A stretch of 64,000 bases of DNA from positions 1,897,652 through 1,961,651 of the forward strand of contig NZ_KB899241.1 of assembly GCF_000378125.1 (NCBI RefSeq). The letters run 5' to 3'. Numbering within the stretch: the first letter of the stretch is position 1; each line of letters starts with the position of its first letter. This DNA comes from Rudaea cellulosilytica DSM 22992. Its GTDB lineage: Bacteria > Pseudomonadota > Gammaproteobacteria > Xanthomonadales > Rhodanobacteraceae. A program made the position numbers and the translations under genes. Below, piece by piece: positions 44,437-54,678 of this stretch. The notes beneath the pieces were generated by a model that did no database searches, was not told the origin of the DNA, and was given only the letters and a program-made list of their open reading frames with translations.

Positions 44437-45156
44437 TCAGTCGAAGTGCAGCCCGCATTCGCGCTTGAGGCCGAAGAAGCGCGTGTCTTCCTCACGCATG
44501 CCTTCGCCCAGCGCGCGCGTCGTGTGCACGTCGCCGATCGAGACGTAGCCCTGTTCCCAGAGCGGGTGATAAGGCAGGCCGTGTTGCTGCATGTACTGCC
44601 AGATGTCGCGATCGCTCCAGTCGACCAGCGGGTGCAGCTTCCAGCGGCCGTCGCGCACTTCGAGCACATTCGAGTGGCGGCGGGTGGTCGATTGCGCTCG
44701 ACGCAGGCCGGCAATCCAGGTGTGGGCACCCAGTTCGGTCAGCGCACGGCGCATCGGCTCGACCTTGCGCAGCGCGTTGTATTCGCTGATGCCGTCGACG
44801 CCGTTCTCCCAGAGCTTGCCGTGGCGCGCTTCCATCCAGGCGATGCCGATCTGCGGGCGGTAGACCTTGAGGTTGAGCGAAAGCTTCTCGGTGAGCTGGT
44901 CGGCGAAGCGGTAGGTTTCGGGGAAGAGGTAGCCGGTGTCGATCAGAACGACCGGAATGTCGGTGCGCTCGCGCGTGGCCAGATGCAGCAGCACGGCTGA
45001 TTGGGCGCCGAAACTCGATGACAGCACGTGCTCGCCGGGCAGATTCTCCAGTGCCCAAGCGATGCGCTGATGCGCGTTGCGGGTTTCCAGCCAGGTATTG
45101 AGTTCGACGAGGGCGGTCGGGTCCTCGGCGACGGTCTTGATGTCGGGCAGTTTCAT
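44437..45156 (-). CDS. cysH: Phosphoadenylylsulfate (PAPS) reductase
   Basis: A 239-residue enzyme reducing PAPS to sulfite with thioredoxin. [16 protein letters not shown] is the PP-loop, followed by [18 protein letters not shown], and the redox cysteine is Cys234 in ECGLH. The [13 protein letters not shown] segment lacks the paired cysteines of the iron-sulfur APS reductases, so this is the E. coli-like PAPS type. It lies downstream of cysI with a 178-base gap containing a hairpin repeat. The ATP sulfurylase and APS kinase genes are not in the window. Confidence 0.95.
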   Translation of the reverse strand: MKLPDIKTVAEDPTALVELNTWLETRNAHQRIAWALENLPGEHVLSSSFGAQSAVLLHLATRERTDIPVVLIDTGYLFPETYRFADQLTEKLSLNLKVYRPQIGIAWMEARHGKLWENGVDGISEYNALRKVEPMRRALTELGAHTWIAGLRRAQSTTRRHSNVLEVRDGRWKLHPLVDWSDRDIWQYMQQHGLPYHPLWEQGYVSIGDVHTTRALGEGMREEDTRFFGLKRECGLHFD

Positions 45157-45227
45157 GGCGCGCTCTCCGGCGCTGTGGTCTTTGATGCGGTTGCGACGGG
45201 TTTCAAAGCGTCTTTTTGTTCGACGCT

Positions 45228-45280
45228 GTTGTTGAGAGGTGCAGCCGTGGCTGGCTGCTTTTTGACTTATGCCCTCGTGG
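45228..45280 (+). repeat. Covarying hairpin repeat, copy 2
   Basis: TTGTTGAGA, then stem GCAGCC/GGCTGC (45241-45258) and TTTTTGA. It pairs with copy 1 at 32987-33042. It falls in the cysI-cysH gap, antisense to those genes, and on its own strand looks like a terminator. Confidence 0.7.
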
Positions 45281-45334
45281 ACGGGGGCTGAAATACTGGT
45301 CGTACAGTGCAGCATGGGATCTTCGCTCCTGGGC

Positions 45335-47074
45335 TCACGCCGCCGCGGCCGACGGCTCGAGCAGCGTGACCGGAATGACTTTGTAATGGGCCTCGGCGAG
45401 AACGCCGGCGCGCACGAGGAAATCGCCGAACGCTTGCGCATCAGCGCGCTCGGCCGCATAGCGCGCGAGCAGTTCGTCCAGTGTCGCGAGAATTTGCGCC
45501 TCGTCGACGTTCTCGCGATGCAGGCGGTTGAGCCGCTGCCCGCGTACGTCGGCGCCGAGCATGAGGTTGTAGCGCCCAGGTGCCTTGCCGATCAGCGCGA
45601 TCTCACCAAGATACGGACGCGAGCAACCGTTCGGGCAGCCCGAGAGGCGCAGGTGGATGCGGGCGTCACGCAGGCCGTGCTTGTCGAGCAGCGCTTCCAC
45701 CTTGGTGGTGAAATCGGGCAGATAGCGCTCGGCTTCAGCCATCGCCAGCGCGCAGGTCGGCAGCGCGACGCAGGCAAGCGCATTGAGTCGCAGCGGCGTT
45801 GCGGTGCGATAGAGGTCGAGATGGTGCTCGGCCACGATCTCGTCGATCTCGGCGCGATCCTCGCTCGGCACGTTCGCGATCAGCAGGTTCTGGTTCGGCG
45901 TCAGACGGAATTCGAGGCCGGAATCTTCGTTCGCATGAAGTTGCGCGATCTTGCGCAGGGCCGACAGATGCCGCTGTTCGCCACGGTCGGCGACGCGGCC
46001 GGCCTCGATGCGCAAGGTCAGGTGGGCGCGACCGTTGCGGCCTTCGACCCAGCCGAAACGGTCGCCGTTGTGCTCGAAGCGGAACGGTCGTGCAGGGCGC
46101 AGCGGCGCGCCGAAGCGGCGTTCGACCTCACTCTTGAACCAGTCGAGACCGCGGTCGTCGATCGTGTACTTCAGGCGCGCGTGCTTGCGGTCGGCACGGC
46201 CGCCGAAATCGCGTTGCGTCGTGATCACGGCCTCGGCGATCGCGTTGACGCGGTCGGCAGCGACGAAACCAAGCACATCGGCCAGGCGCGGATAGGTCGC
46301 GGGCTCGCCGTGCGTCGCGCCGAGTCCGCCGCCAACGACGACGTTGTAGCCGAGCAGCTGGCCGTTCTCGATGACGGCAATGAAACCGAGGTCATTGGCG
46401 AACACATCGACATCGTTGAGTGGCGGCACGGCGAATGCGACCTTGAACTTGCGCGGCAGGTAGACCGCGCCGTAGATCGGCTCGTACTCCTCGCCGGAAC
46501 CCGCGACCTTTTCCTCGTCGAGCCAGATTTCGTAGTAGGCGCGTGTCTTCGGCTTGAGGAATTCCGACAGATTCGCCGCATCGGCGTAGACCTGCGCGTG
46601 CAAGTCCGAGACCAGTGGATTCGCCGCGACCATCACGTTGCGGTTGACGTCGCCGCAGGCCGCGATCGTGTCGATCAGCGCGGCGTTGATCGCCTGCAGC
46701 GTGCTTTTGAGTTCGCGCTTGATCACGCCGTGGAACTGGAACGCCTGGCGCGTGGTGAGGCGCAGCGTGCCATTGGCGTAGCGCTGCGCGATCGCGTCGA
46801 GCTTGAGCCATTGCTCGGGCGTGACCACGCCGCCCGGCAAGCGCGTGCGGATCATGAAACTGTAGTCGGGTTCGAGCTTGGCCGCACGGCGCTCCTCGCG
46901 CAGGTCGCGGTCGTCCTGCATGTAGCTGCCATGGAACTTGATCAGCTGCGTGTCGTCGTCCGCGATTGCGCCGGTAACCTCGTTCGCAAGGCTTTCCAGC
47001 AACGTGCCGCGCAGGCGCCGGCTGCGGGTCTTGATGCCTTCGACGGGAGAGAGAACGGGCGCGGTTACGGACAT
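45335..47074 (-). CDS. cysI: Sulfite reductase hemoprotein subunit
   Basis: A 579-residue subunit that reduces sulfite to sulfide. It binds siroheme and a [4Fe-4S] cluster through [18 protein letters not shown] and [34 protein letters not shown] and [13 protein letters not shown] are also diagnostic. The start at 47074 is one base after the cysJ stop, which indicates translational coupling. It works with CysJ as the NADPH-sulfite reductase. Confidence 0.96.
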   Translation of the reverse strand: MSVTAPVLSPVEGIKTRSRRLRGTLLESLANEVTGAIADDDTQLIKFHGSYMQDDRDLREERRAAKLEPDYSFMIRTRLPGGVVTPEQWLKLDAIAQRYANGTLRLTTRQAFQFHGVIKRELKSTLQAINAALIDTIAACGDVNRNVMVAANPLVSDLHAQVYADAANLSEFLKPKTRAYYEIWLDEEKVAGSGEEYEPIYGAVYLPRKFKVAFAVPPLNDVDVFANDLGFIAVIENGQLLGYNVVVGGGLGATHGEPATYPRLADVLGFVAADRVNAIAEAVITTQRDFGGRADRKHARLKYTIDDRGLDWFKSEVERRFGAPLRPARPFRFEHNGDRFGWVEGRNGRAHLTLRIEAGRVADRGEQRHLSALRKIAQLHANEDSGLEFRLTPNQNLLIANVPSEDRAEIDEIVAEHHLDLYRTATPLRLNALACVALPTCALAMAEAERYLPDFTTKVEALLDKHGLRDARIHLRLSGCPNGCSRPYLGEIALIGKAPGRYNLMLGADVRGQRLNRLHRENVDEAQILATLDELLARYAAERADAQAFGDFLVRAGVLAEAHYKVIPVTLLEPSAAAA

Positions 47075-47075
47075 G

Positions 47076-48935
47076 TCAGTAGACGTCGCGAGCATAGCGG
47101 CGCTCGGCCGCGAGCTGGTTGAGGAAATCACGCGCATCTTCATCGGACTTGCCGCCGTGCTCGATCACGATGTCGCGCAGTGCCGCATCGACGTCGGCGG
47201 CCATGCGCGTGGCGTCGCCGCAAACGTAGACATGCGCGCCGTTTGCGATCCAGTCGTAGAGTTCCTTGCCGCGGCGGCGCAACGAGTGCTGCACATAGAC
47301 CTTCTCCGACTGGTCGCGCGAAAACGCGAGGTCGAGCTTGTGCAGCGTGCCGTCCTTGAGCGCCTTCTGCCATTCGACCTGGTAGAGGAAGTCGGTGCGG
47401 AAATGCGGATTGCCGAAGAACAGCCAGTTGCGGCCGCTCGCGCTGGTTTCGGCGCGTTCCTGGATGAAACCGCGGAACGGCGCTACGCCGGTGCCGGGGC
47501 CGATCATGATCACGTCGCGCGATGTGTCGGCCGGCAGGCGGAAGCGATCGTTTTCTTCGATAAAGACCGGCACGCCGGCGTCTTCCGGGAGAGTGGCCAG
47601 AAACTGTGACGCCGCGCCGACGTGCCGGGTCCCGAACTTTTCGTAGTCGAGCACTGCGACGGTGAGGTGGACTTCATCGCCGACCGCCTTCTGGCTCGAC
47701 GCGATCGAATACATGCGCGGCGCAAGCGGACGCAACGCGGCGACGAATTCGTCGGCACTCCAATCCGCAGGGAAGGCGCGCAGCACATCGATGAGCTGGT
47801 AATCGCCGAGCAGTTCGCGCAGCACGTCCCTGCCTTCGGGCAAGAGCGCGCGGTCGAGCGCTTCGCTTTTCGCGCGTTTCGCATGCTCGACGAGGAATGG
47901 CTTCGACAGCGTCGTGATCTCGCGTTTGCGCAGCAGCCATTCGCGCAGCGAATGCGATTCGGCCTGCAGGCTTACCGCGCGCTCGCCATCGAACTTCAGC
48001 AACGCCAGCAGGGCGTCGACCAGAGAGGGCGGATTCGTCGCGACCACGCCGAGCGCATCGCCCGGGTGATAGCTCAAACCCGAGCTCTCGAGCGAAAGCT
48101 CGACATGGCGGATGTCCTTGCCGCCGTCGCGTGCGCTGATACGCTGGTTCGCGAGCAGCGGCGCCGTGAACGGTTTCTCGCGCGTCCAAGCCGACGCATG
48201 CACGTGCACCGCACTGCGCAGCGGGGTGACCGTGGCCGCGCGCGGTGCGGGCGAATCGGATTTGAGCAGCTCGCGTGCTTGGTCCAGCGCCTGTTTCGAC
48301 CACGGCGCTGCGACGCTGGCGATGTCGAGATCGGCCTCGCCGCGTGCAAACAAACGGGTCGCGCCGAGTTCGGCGAGGCGCGCGTCGATCTTCGTTCCGA
48401 TCGCGCAGAACTGCGGATAGCTCGAATCGCCCAGGCCGAGCACGGCGAACTTGAGCTGCGGCAACTTCGGCGCGCGCTTGCCGGCGAGGAATTCGACGAA
48501 GCCGCGGGCGTCGTCCGGAGGATCGCCGTCGCCCTGGGTCGAAATCACGACGTAGAGCAGGCGTTCACCGGCCAGCTCGCGCGTCGCGTAGGTGTCGGCG
48601 CGGACAAGGCGGACGTTGAGTCCCGCGCCTTCGGCTTCGCGCGCGAGCGCCTCGGCCTGGCGCTTGGCGTTGCCGGTCTGGCTGCCGTAGACGATGGTCA
48701 GACGGGTTGAAACCTGCGCTTCGGCGGCCGGCGCGACGCTCGCCGGCAAGGGCACGGCCAGGTTGGCCGCGACGGCGGCGCTCAGCGGCACGTGGCGGGA
48801 GGAGGCGGCCACGCCGGCGACATAACCGGACAGCCAGTACAGCGAGTCGGTGTCCAGCCCCTCGGTCAGGCGCGCGAGCAACGCGAGCTTGTCCTCGGAA
48901 AATGGCGACAGAATGCGATTCGGTTGGGCAGACAC
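47076..48935 (-). CDS. cysJ: Sulfite reductase flavoprotein subunit
   Basis: A 619-residue diflavin reductase. An FMN flavodoxin domain ([37 protein letters not shown]) is followed by an FAD/NADPH ferredoxin-reductase domain ([44 protein letters not shown]) ending RYARDVY. It passes electrons from NADPH to CysI. First gene of cysJ-cysI-cysH. Its promoter region contains a met-box-like array 18-52 bases upstream of the start. Confidence 0.96.
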   Translation of the reverse strand: MSAQPNRILSPFSEDKLALLARLTEGLDTDSLYWLSGYVAGVAASSRHVPLSAAVAANLAVPLPASVAPAAEAQVSTRLTIVYGSQTGNAKRQAEALAREAEGAGLNVRLVRADTYATRELAGERLLYVVISTQGDGDPPDDARGFVEFLAGKRAPKLPQLKFAVLGLGDSSYPQFCAIGTKIDARLAELGATRLFARGEADLDIASVAAPWSKQALDQARELLKSDSPAPRAATVTPLRSAVHVHASAWTREKPFTAPLLANQRISARDGGKDIRHVELSLESSGLSYHPGDALGVVATNPPSLVDALLALLKFDGERAVSLQAESHSLREWLLRKREITTLSKPFLVEHAKRAKSEALDRALLPEGRDVLRELLGDYQLIDVLRAFPADWSADEFVAALRPLAPRMYSIASSQKAVGDEVHLTVAVLDYEKFGTRHVGAASQFLATLPEDAGVPVFIEENDRFRLPADTSRDVIMIGPGTGVAPFRGFIQERAETSASGRNWLFFGNPHFRTDFLYQVEWQKALKDGTLHKLDLAFSRDQSEKVYVQHSLRRRGKELYDWIANGAHVYVCGDATRMAADVDAALRDIVIEHGGKSDEDARDFLNQLAAERRYARDVY

Positions 48936-48952
48936 GGCGGCACTCGCTTCGG

Positions 48953-48987
48953 TTTGGACGGCTAGACGTCTGAATATCCAGACGCGA
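48953..48987 (-). promoter_or_regulatory. Tandem met-box-like operator upstream of cysJ
   Basis: Read on the plus strand: TTTGG, then 8-mers GGACGGCT (48956), AGACGTCT (48964, a perfect match to the met-box consensus), GAATATCC (48972) and AGACGCGA (48980). It is 18-52 bases upstream of the cysJ ATG and resembles the arrays at cysB and metX. Confidence 0.6.
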
Positions 48988-49250
48988 TGGGGCGATCCTA
49001 GTCCTCCTGGGCGGGTGCCAGAACGTACCTTTTGTTATAGGGACATGCGCGGCAGTTATCACTTCGGGTGATATGGCCGGTCCGCGGCAGGCTGCGGGCC
49101 CGGTGCCACGCGGTTCGCGATGCCGCACCGCCGCATTGCTGCAGGCATATCCACATCACCGCGGGGACTTTCGATTTAGCGAACTCCTAACAGTCGTTGT
49201 GCTTCCATTCAGCCATCGCCGCTTCGACGCGGCTGCCGAACAAACTCAAT

Positions 49251-50702
49251 ATGCAGCGACTTATCGTGATCGGCGGGGGAGCCGCGGGCTCTGCTGTCGT
49301 GGGCGAGCTCCTGCGCCGTGGCCAGCCTGGCGAGTTCGACCTAACTTGGCTCGTCGGCCGTCAGGCACCGGGCCGTGGCGTCGCCTACTCGACCACGGCC
49401 GAGCACCACCTGCTCAACGTGCGCGCAGCCAACATGGGCCTGTTTGCCGACGATGTCGGCGGATTCATCGCCCATGGGCAGGCGCAGGGCTGGCCGGTCA
49501 AGGGCCTCGATTTCGTGCCGCGCGCCTGGTACGGCGACTATGTCGAGGCCGTACTTGCGCGCGAGATATCCGCTGCGCGCGAACGCGGCCTGGCGTTACG
49601 CGTGCTTTCGACGGATGCGACCAGTGTACGCGGCGACGATGCAAACGGTTACGTCGTCGGCACCGCCGATGGCGAGGACTTCGACGCCGACGGCGTGGTG
49701 CTCGCGATCGGCGCACTGCCCTCCACGCCGCTGGCCGAAGTCACCGAAGCGGCGCGCGCCAGCCATGCCTATACGGCCGATCCCTGGCATTGGCCATTGC
49801 CGCGTCGGGCGCCCGAGCGCGTCGTCGTGCTCGGCACCGGCCTGACTGCGGTCGATGCGCTGCAGAGCGCGGCGCGCCTGTGGCCAAATGCGCAACTCAC
49901 CGCGATTTCGCGCCATGGCCGTCTGCCGCGCAACCATAATCCCGCGCCCGGCCAGCCTTACGAACACCAGGCGTCGTTGGTCGACGCATTACGCGCGCGG
50001 CCGCAGGTCGTGCATTGGCTGCGCGAGATCCGCGCGGCGATGGACGACGAGGACGTCGAATGGCGCTCTGTCATCGATGGCCTGCGCGCGGAAACGCAGG
50101 GCCTCTGGCGCCTGCTCGATACTGCCGAACGCGCCCGCTTCCTGCGCCATCTGCGCTGGTTGTGGGAGTCCGCGCGCCATCGCCTGCCGCAGCAGACGAC
50201 GAACGAACTCGCGCGCCTGCGCACGCAGGGCCGGCTTAAGATTCTCGCCGCGCACATCCGCTCGATCGACGTGCGCGCCGGCGAACGCGACCAGCTCGAA
50301 GTGCGCGTACAGCCGCGCGGTGCCGAGAGCGTGCGCAGCTTCGCCGCCGACCTCGTCATCCAGGCCACGGGCTTCAACATCTCGGTGAACGCGACCGATC
50401 ACCCGTTGATCCAGCAGATGGTGCAAGAAGGCGTCGCCCACCCCGACGAACTCGATCTCGGTCTCGCGACCGATGCCGAAGGCCGTCTGCTGCGCGCCGA
50501 TAGCACACCGCGGCACGGCCTGCGCTGCCTCGGCACGCTGCTGCGCGGATCGATGTGGGAGTGCAGCAGCTTGCCCGAAATCCGCGCGCTGGCCAAGGCC
50601 ATCGCCTGCGAGCTGCCGGCGGAATTGCGCCGCGTCGCCAAGCCCGTGTCCGCACGTTCGTCGACATCACGCAACGCCGCGTTCGTCTCCGCCGTGGCCT
50701 GA
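49251..50702 (+). CDS. FAD/NAD(P)-binding protein (NAD_binding_9-like)
   Basis: A 483-residue flavoprotein-like enzyme. The N-terminal dinucleotide motif is LIVIGGGAAGSAVVGELLRRG, and a second Rossmann motif occurs at RVVVLGTGLTAVDALQSAA. GVAYSTTAEHHLLNVRAANMGLF resembles proteins related to N-hydroxylases whose substrates are unknown. The start at 49251 directly precedes MQRLIVIGG. It is divergent from cysJ across a 315-base gap that also contains the met-box-like array, so a role in sulfur metabolism is possible but unproven. Confidence 0.8.
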   Translation: MQRLIVIGGGAAGSAVVGELLRRGQPGEFDLTWLVGRQAPGRGVAYSTTAEHHLLNVRAANMGLFADDVGGFIAHGQAQGWPVKGLDFVPRAWYGDYVEAVLAREISAARERGLALRVLSTDATSVRGDDANGYVVGTADGEDFDADGVVLAIGALPSTPLAEVTEAARASHAYTADPWHWPLPRRAPERVVVLGTGLTAVDALQSAARLWPNAQLTAISRHGRLPRNHNPAPGQPYEHQASLVDALRARPQVVHWLREIRAAMDDEDVEWRSVIDGLRAETQGLWRLLDTAERARFLRHLRWLWESARHRLPQQTTNELARLRTQGRLKILAAHIRSIDVRAGERDQLEVRVQPRGAESVRSFAADLVIQATGFNISVNATDHPLIQQMVQEGVAHPDELDLGLATDAEGRLLRADSTPRHGLRCLGTLLRGSMWECSSLPEIRALAKAIACELPAELRRVAKPVSARSSTSRNAAFVSAVA

Positions 50703-50722
50703 AACCGATTGGCGGCCGATTC

Positions 50723-50750
50723 TTGCTTTCCGCGCGGCGGGGCCGATAAG
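50723..50750 (+). promoter_or_regulatory. Candidate promoter for tRNA-Gly
   Basis: TTGCTT at 50723-50728 and GATAAG at 50745-50750 with a 16-bp spacer, about 26 bases before the tRNA. The start site would be near 50757. Confidence 0.4.
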
Positions 50751-50776
50751 CTTTGCCGCAGGCAGTTGTTCGCCAA

Positions 50777-50850
50777 GCGGGTGTAGTTCAATGGTAGAAC
50801 TGCAGCTTCCCAAGCTGCTAACGTGGGTTCGATTCCCATCACCCGCTCCA
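50777..50850 (+). tRNA. tRNA-Gly (anticodon CCC)
   Basis: A complete 74-base cloverleaf. Acceptor stem GCGGGTG pairs with CACCCGC. The D arm is GTTC/GAAC, the anticodon stem GCAGC/GCTGC holds loop TTCCCAA with anticodon CCC, and the T arm is GTGGG-TTCGATT-CCCAT. The 3' CCA is encoded. It decodes GGG glycine codons. Confidence 0.97.
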
Positions 50851-51197
50851 TGTTTCGGCCGTACGCAGCTAAGTGACTGCAGCGGTTGCAGATGCGAGTC
50901 CTCCTTACACCGGAAGCAAATTTTCTCTGGCGCAAATGGAGCCAATGCCAACGCCACGTTGCTCGTGCATCGATCAATGTTTCGCTGCCCAGAAGATTGC
51001 GCACGCGCCGAATGTTGGGCGCGGTTGGACCGGTCGATGTTAGAAACGACGACGGTAGGCCTGGAACGGTGAAGGAATCGGGGACGGCGGGCGTCCGGCA
51101 TGGCCGAACGCGTCGCCGAGGATCCCCCCTTATTTCCTCAACGAATGTCCAAGCAGTTTATCGGTTTGCCGCGGTTTCGCTTCCTCGACCGCGCGCA
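50851..51197. other. Intergenic region with no recognisable feature
   Basis: About 350 bases between tRNA-Gly and the convergent hydrolase gene. Short overlapping open frames exist on both strands, but none has a ribosome site or a familiar protein motif. No second tRNA and no strong hairpin were seen. Confidence 0.5.
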
Positions 51198-52106
51198 TCA
51201 GTTCGATAGGAAAGCCGTCATCATCGCGACGGTAGCGCCCGGGTTCTCCTCCATGATCCAGTGACCGGAATCGGGAATCACGTCCGCGGTGACGTGGGTC
51301 GCGACGAGGGCGAGAATGTCCGCCTGCCTCTTGCCGGCCGATTTTTCTCCACCCACGGCAAGCACCGGCATTGCGAGTTTGCCTTTTTCGGCCAGCAGCG
51401 CTTTATTGTCGAGCGCGTCCTGATTGAAGGCGCCGAATTGCTCGAACGCATCGTGAATGGCATGCGGGCGTGCATACAACGCGGCGTAGTGTTGGCGTGT
51501 CGCCTCGTCGATCTTTTTCGGATCGGCGGACAACTCGTTGTAAAAACGGTCGAGGTAGATCCGTTCGCGTCCGGCGACCAGCCGCTCTTCGTCGGGACCG
51601 CGAAAATTGAAATGCCAGAGCAGCGGACTTTGCTTGATCTCCTCCCAGTTGCCGATGCCCGGTAACGGTGCGTCGATCACCATCCATTTCGTGATTCGAT
51701 CCGGATATTGCACCGCCAGCGCATAACCCACCATGTTGCCGATGTCGTGCGTGACCAAAGCCGCTTTCTGGATCTTCAGAGCGTCCATCACGCCTGCGAT
51801 GTCGACGGCCTGATTCTTCTTGGTGTAGCCCGTGTCCGGATGCGCGGATAATCCCATGCCGCGCAGATCGGGAACGATCACGGTATGGTCATGCATGAGC
51901 GCCGCCGCGGCAGTGGCCCACATGTCGCCGGTGTCGGCGAAACCGTGCAGCAGGACCACAGCCGGACCGCTGCCACCTGTGCGCACATGCAGCGTGGTGC
52001 CGTTGGTCGCTATTTCGCTGGTGTGAAAACCGGATGGAAACGGTTCGATCGCTAAAACGGAACCTGCAAACAGGAGTGCAAGGAGCGAAATGACCACGCG
52101 CGGCAT
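51198..52106 (-). CDS. Secreted alpha/beta hydrolase, epoxide hydrolase-like
   Basis: A 302-residue protein with a signal peptide (MPRVVISLLALLFAGSVLA) and an alpha/beta-hydrolase fold. The oxyanion-hole motif is LLHGFADTGDMW, the nucleophile is the Asp in VTHDIGNMVGYA, and the catalytic His is in DSGHWIMEENP. An aspartate nucleophile points to epoxide hydrolase or haloalkane dehalogenase relatives rather than an esterase. A GGGAGA site supports the start at 52106. The substrate is unknown. Confidence 0.85.
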   Translation of the reverse strand: MPRVVISLLALLFAGSVLAIEPFPSGFHTSEIATNGTTLHVRTGGSGPAVVLLHGFADTGDMWATAAAALMHDHTVIVPDLRGMGLSAHPDTGYTKKNQAVDIAGVMDALKIQKAALVTHDIGNMVGYALAVQYPDRITKWMVIDAPLPGIGNWEEIKQSPLLWHFNFRGPDEERLVAGRERIYLDRFYNELSADPKKIDEATRQHYAALYARPHAIHDAFEQFGAFNQDALDNKALLAEKGKLAMPVLAVGGEKSAGKRQADILALVATHVTADVIPDSGHWIMEENPGATVAMMTAFLSN

Positions 52107-52316
52107 CAGCGTTCTCCCAACGGACAGCGGCAACGATAACCCGGACGCGTCGCCCGCGCTAGGCGCATGCCCATGTTATAGCTGGAACCGCCTACCCGCT
52201 CCAATCTCGTTTAACCACGCGTCGTACCGTACGGCCAAATCGAACAACCGTACTCGCCGCGTGGGCGACGAGCACGGATGCGATGATGTCAGATCAGAAA
52301 CCCGCCTGGCGCATGC

Positions 52317-53573
52317 TCACGGCGAAGGCACGAATGTGATCGACGTCGGATAGTAGTCGCCGTTGCTCGCGTTGTACGCGCCGCCGAACCGTGTCTGGAA
52401 CGGCCCCATATTCAGCACGACGTTATTGCTGCCGACATTAAGGGTGACGTTGCTGAACACCTGCGCCTGAATCGGCGTGCCGGGGTTGCTCGTTGTCGGG
52501 TTGGGGACGCCCGGGTTCGCCGCCGTGGTGCGCACGGGCGTAGCCGGGCACCAGTTTCTCGGATTGGACGGGTGGCTGCCGGTGGTGTTTCCTTCCAACG
52601 ACGTGTTCAGCGGATTGATCGTGCTGCTTGCGTACGGCGCGCAGTCCGCCTGCGTGCTGAACGAACTGCCCACCTGCGTGCCGTTGATGACCAGCGTATT
52701 GCCGGTGTTGAAGCCGTATTCCGAATCGCTGCCATGGCTGGTGACGATCACGATCACGGTGCCGGTGACGGTCGTTCCGCTTCCGGGGCTCGGCACGATC
52801 ATCGTTCCGGCGATGGAAAGGGTGACGGTTCTCGAGCCGACCACGGTGGGCGCATTCAACACCGCGGCCACGACATCGGTCGATGCGGGCGTGCCGGCGG
52901 ATTGCGAGGAGACGAAATCAAGCGCGAAACTGAAGCCGACGTACGGCGCCTGCGCTTCGGTGATGTTCGGTGGAAACGTGGTGAGCGGGATGTTCGTGCT
53001 CGGATTGCCGTTGCTGTCCCAGCACTTCTGGTAGCCCTGCGAGGGCGGGAAGGTCGGGTTCGAGCCGCCGGCGATGCCCACCCAGATGTCCTGCGCGCCG
53101 TTCGCGAGAAAGCGCTGGTACGAGCCGATGTTCATGTATGGGTAGACGTAGATCGGCGCAGCCTGGTCGTAGTAGTTGAACGACGACATGAAGCGCGCCA
53201 TCTCGATAGCGTTGGGCAGATCGTTGCTCGTCGGCTGCACGCCGGGCGGCATCGCCAGATACACCACGGACTCGATGCGGTCGTAGGAATCGCAGCCGCC
53301 GTAGTAGGTGACTTTCGCCTTGAGGTCGGAGCCGAGCTGCTGTTGCTGCGATGCTGTCAGCTTGGTGAGCGTGTACCAGGATTGGTTTCCGCGCAGCACG
53401 ATAACGCCTTGCGGCGGCGTGTAGTTCGTCGGCAGGGTGCTGCTGTAGATGCCGAATTGCGGCGCCTCGGCGAGTACGTTGACCGTGGTCTGCGCAGCGG
53501 CAGCGAACGGCAGGCCAAAGAGCACGAGGCAGCCGAGTTGCTTGATGTGGTTCATCCATTTCGCGAATTGCAT
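52317..53573 (-). CDS. Secreted protein, possibly PNGase F-like
   Basis: A 418-residue exported protein with an AGGAGT site before the start at 53573 and a signal peptide ending near LPFAAAAQ. Segments such as YGGCDSYDRIESVVYL, IEMARFMSSFNYYDQ and a late NPRNWCPATPV recall the two jelly-roll domains of peptide-N-glycosidase F, an enzyme that removes N-linked glycans. The middle is rich in threonine, serine, asparagine and valine. I could not locate the catalytic triad with confidence, so the assignment is tentative. It appears to be a single-gene unit. Confidence 0.5.
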   Translation of the reverse strand: MQFAKWMNHIKQLGCLVLFGLPFAAAAQTTVNVLAEAPQFGIYSSTLPTNYTPPQGVIVLRGNQSWYTLTKLTASQQQQLGSDLKAKVTYYGGCDSYDRIESVVYLAMPPGVQPTSNDLPNAIEMARFMSSFNYYDQAAPIYVYPYMNIGSYQRFLANGAQDIWVGIAGGSNPTFPPSQGYQKCWDSNGNPSTNIPLTTFPPNITEAQAPYVGFSFALDFVSSQSAGTPASTDVVAAVLNAPTVVGSRTVTLSIAGTMIVPSPGSGTTVTGTVIVIVTSHGSDSEYGFNTGNTLVINGTQVGSSFSTQADCAPYASSTINPLNTSLEGNTTGSHPSNPRNWCPATPVRTTAANPGVPNPTTSNPGTPIQAQVFSNVTLNVGSNNVVLNMGPFQTRFGGAYNASNGDYYPTSITFVPSP

Positions 53574-54096
53574 AGCTCACTCCTGTTGCGTTGGTAGACA
53601 GGGACTGAAATGCGTCTTGCGGCGAAGCGTGGGCATTGCGATGTGTCTGTACGTCATCGAAAAAAAAGAAGTTGTATTCGCTTCCATGCGATGTGGGAGG
53701 GCAGCATGTCGAGGATTTTTTGTCGGGATCGAGGCTGTGATTCGGAGTGGCCTTCTACTCGGACCGAAGATCGTTGGCGGCCGAACGTTGCATTCGCGCA
53801 GCAACGAGAAGGCTTAAGCGGCTCGCGCAGGATTCGCGTGCTTGTGTCGAGGAGCGAACGGTGCGGAAAGGGGAGGCCCAAGCAGAGATCGTTCATTGCT
53901 GCGGCAGCGCATGCGGCGTTCCCTCGAGGCGAGCGGGCGGCGTTCGAATGATTTTTAGATCGATTTAAAAGCAAAAATACAGCAAGAGGATGTTGCTTGC
54001 ATTCTGCGCCGCAGCATCATATATAAAATTGCAATTTATACTCAGAACGCAGTCGAGCGTTCTGCTGCGCCAACATGCGCAGCCAGGACCGTGCGC
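53574..54096. other. Long AT-richer intergenic region
   Basis: About 520 bases between the secreted protein gene and the deaminase gene, both on the minus strand. It includes an A-run near 53658-53666 and a markedly AT-rich stretch at 53948-54040. Small open frames lack ribosome sites and familiar motifs. A promoter for the secreted protein is presumably here but no convincing hexamer pair was found. Confidence 0.45.
54043..54064 (-). terminator. Hairpin after nucleoside deaminase gene
   Basis: A perfect 8-bp stem (CAGAACGC) with a 6-nt loop, 33 bases after the deaminase stop codon. On the minus strand it is followed by AT-rich sequence rather than a pure T-run. Confidence 0.5.
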
Positions 54097-54678
54097 TCAG
54101 TAGCTTGTGCCGCCCGCTTCGCGATAGCGCAGGAACACTTCACGCGCGGCGTCGCGCAGGATGTCACGCTTGACCCGCACGCCGCGTTTTTCCAGTTCGC
54201 CGATCCAGTCCGCGGGCAGCGGGCCTTCGTCAAACTCGCTCAATTCCTCGACGTCTTCGGAGCGTGCACCGATCAGCAGTTCGTCGACGCCGGCCCAGAC
54301 GGTCGCGCCGTAACACTGGCAGCAGGGCTGCGCGCTCGTGGCGAGCACGAATTCCTCGCGCGCTTCGCCCGGCGCGGGTTCGTTGAGACGGAAACGACGC
54401 AATTTGGCCTGCGCGAGCATATAAGCCACCATCTCCGCGTGCGCGACCGAGCAGCTGTGCGGCACGACGCGATTGACGCCGGCGGAGACCAGCTTGCCCG
54501 TGCGTGTAAATACGGCCGCGCCGAACGGGCCGCCGGTCTTCTCCTCGACATTGCGATTGGCGAGGCGAATCGCCAGTGCGACGCGCTCCTCATCGCTGGC
54601 GTAGATCTTCGCGGCATCGACTTCGCGGAACACCCAGTCGGGCAGGGACAGTTCCACGAACGAGGGCAGGACGTTCAT
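54097..54678 (-). CDS. Nucleoside/cytidine deaminase-family protein
   Basis: A 193-residue zinc deaminase. Zinc ligands are His80 in VAHAEM with Glu82 as proton shuttle, and Cys119 and Cys122 in QPCCQCYGA. The NVEEKTGGPFGAAVF segment is typical of guanine deaminase/tRNA-adenosine deaminase relatives. Which base or nucleoside it uses cannot be told. The start overlaps the glnS stop by ATGA, so the two are translationally coupled. Confidence 0.88.
   Translation of the reverse strand: MNVLPSFVELSLPDWVFREVDAAKIYASDEERVALAIRLANRNVEEKTGGPFGAAVFTRTGKLVSAGVNRVVPHSCSVAHAEMVAYMLAQAKLRRFRLNEPAPGEAREEFVLATSAQPCCQCYGATVWAGVDELLIGARSEDVEELSEFDEGPLPADWIGELEKRGVRVKRDILRDAAREVFLRYREAGGTSY

Noticed and set aside
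45241-45263. Intrinsic terminator of a plus-strand gene
   Set aside because: Stem and T-run are good, but no plus-strand gene ends nearby; the GFA gene ends 800 bases upstream. It is treated as a repeat copy.
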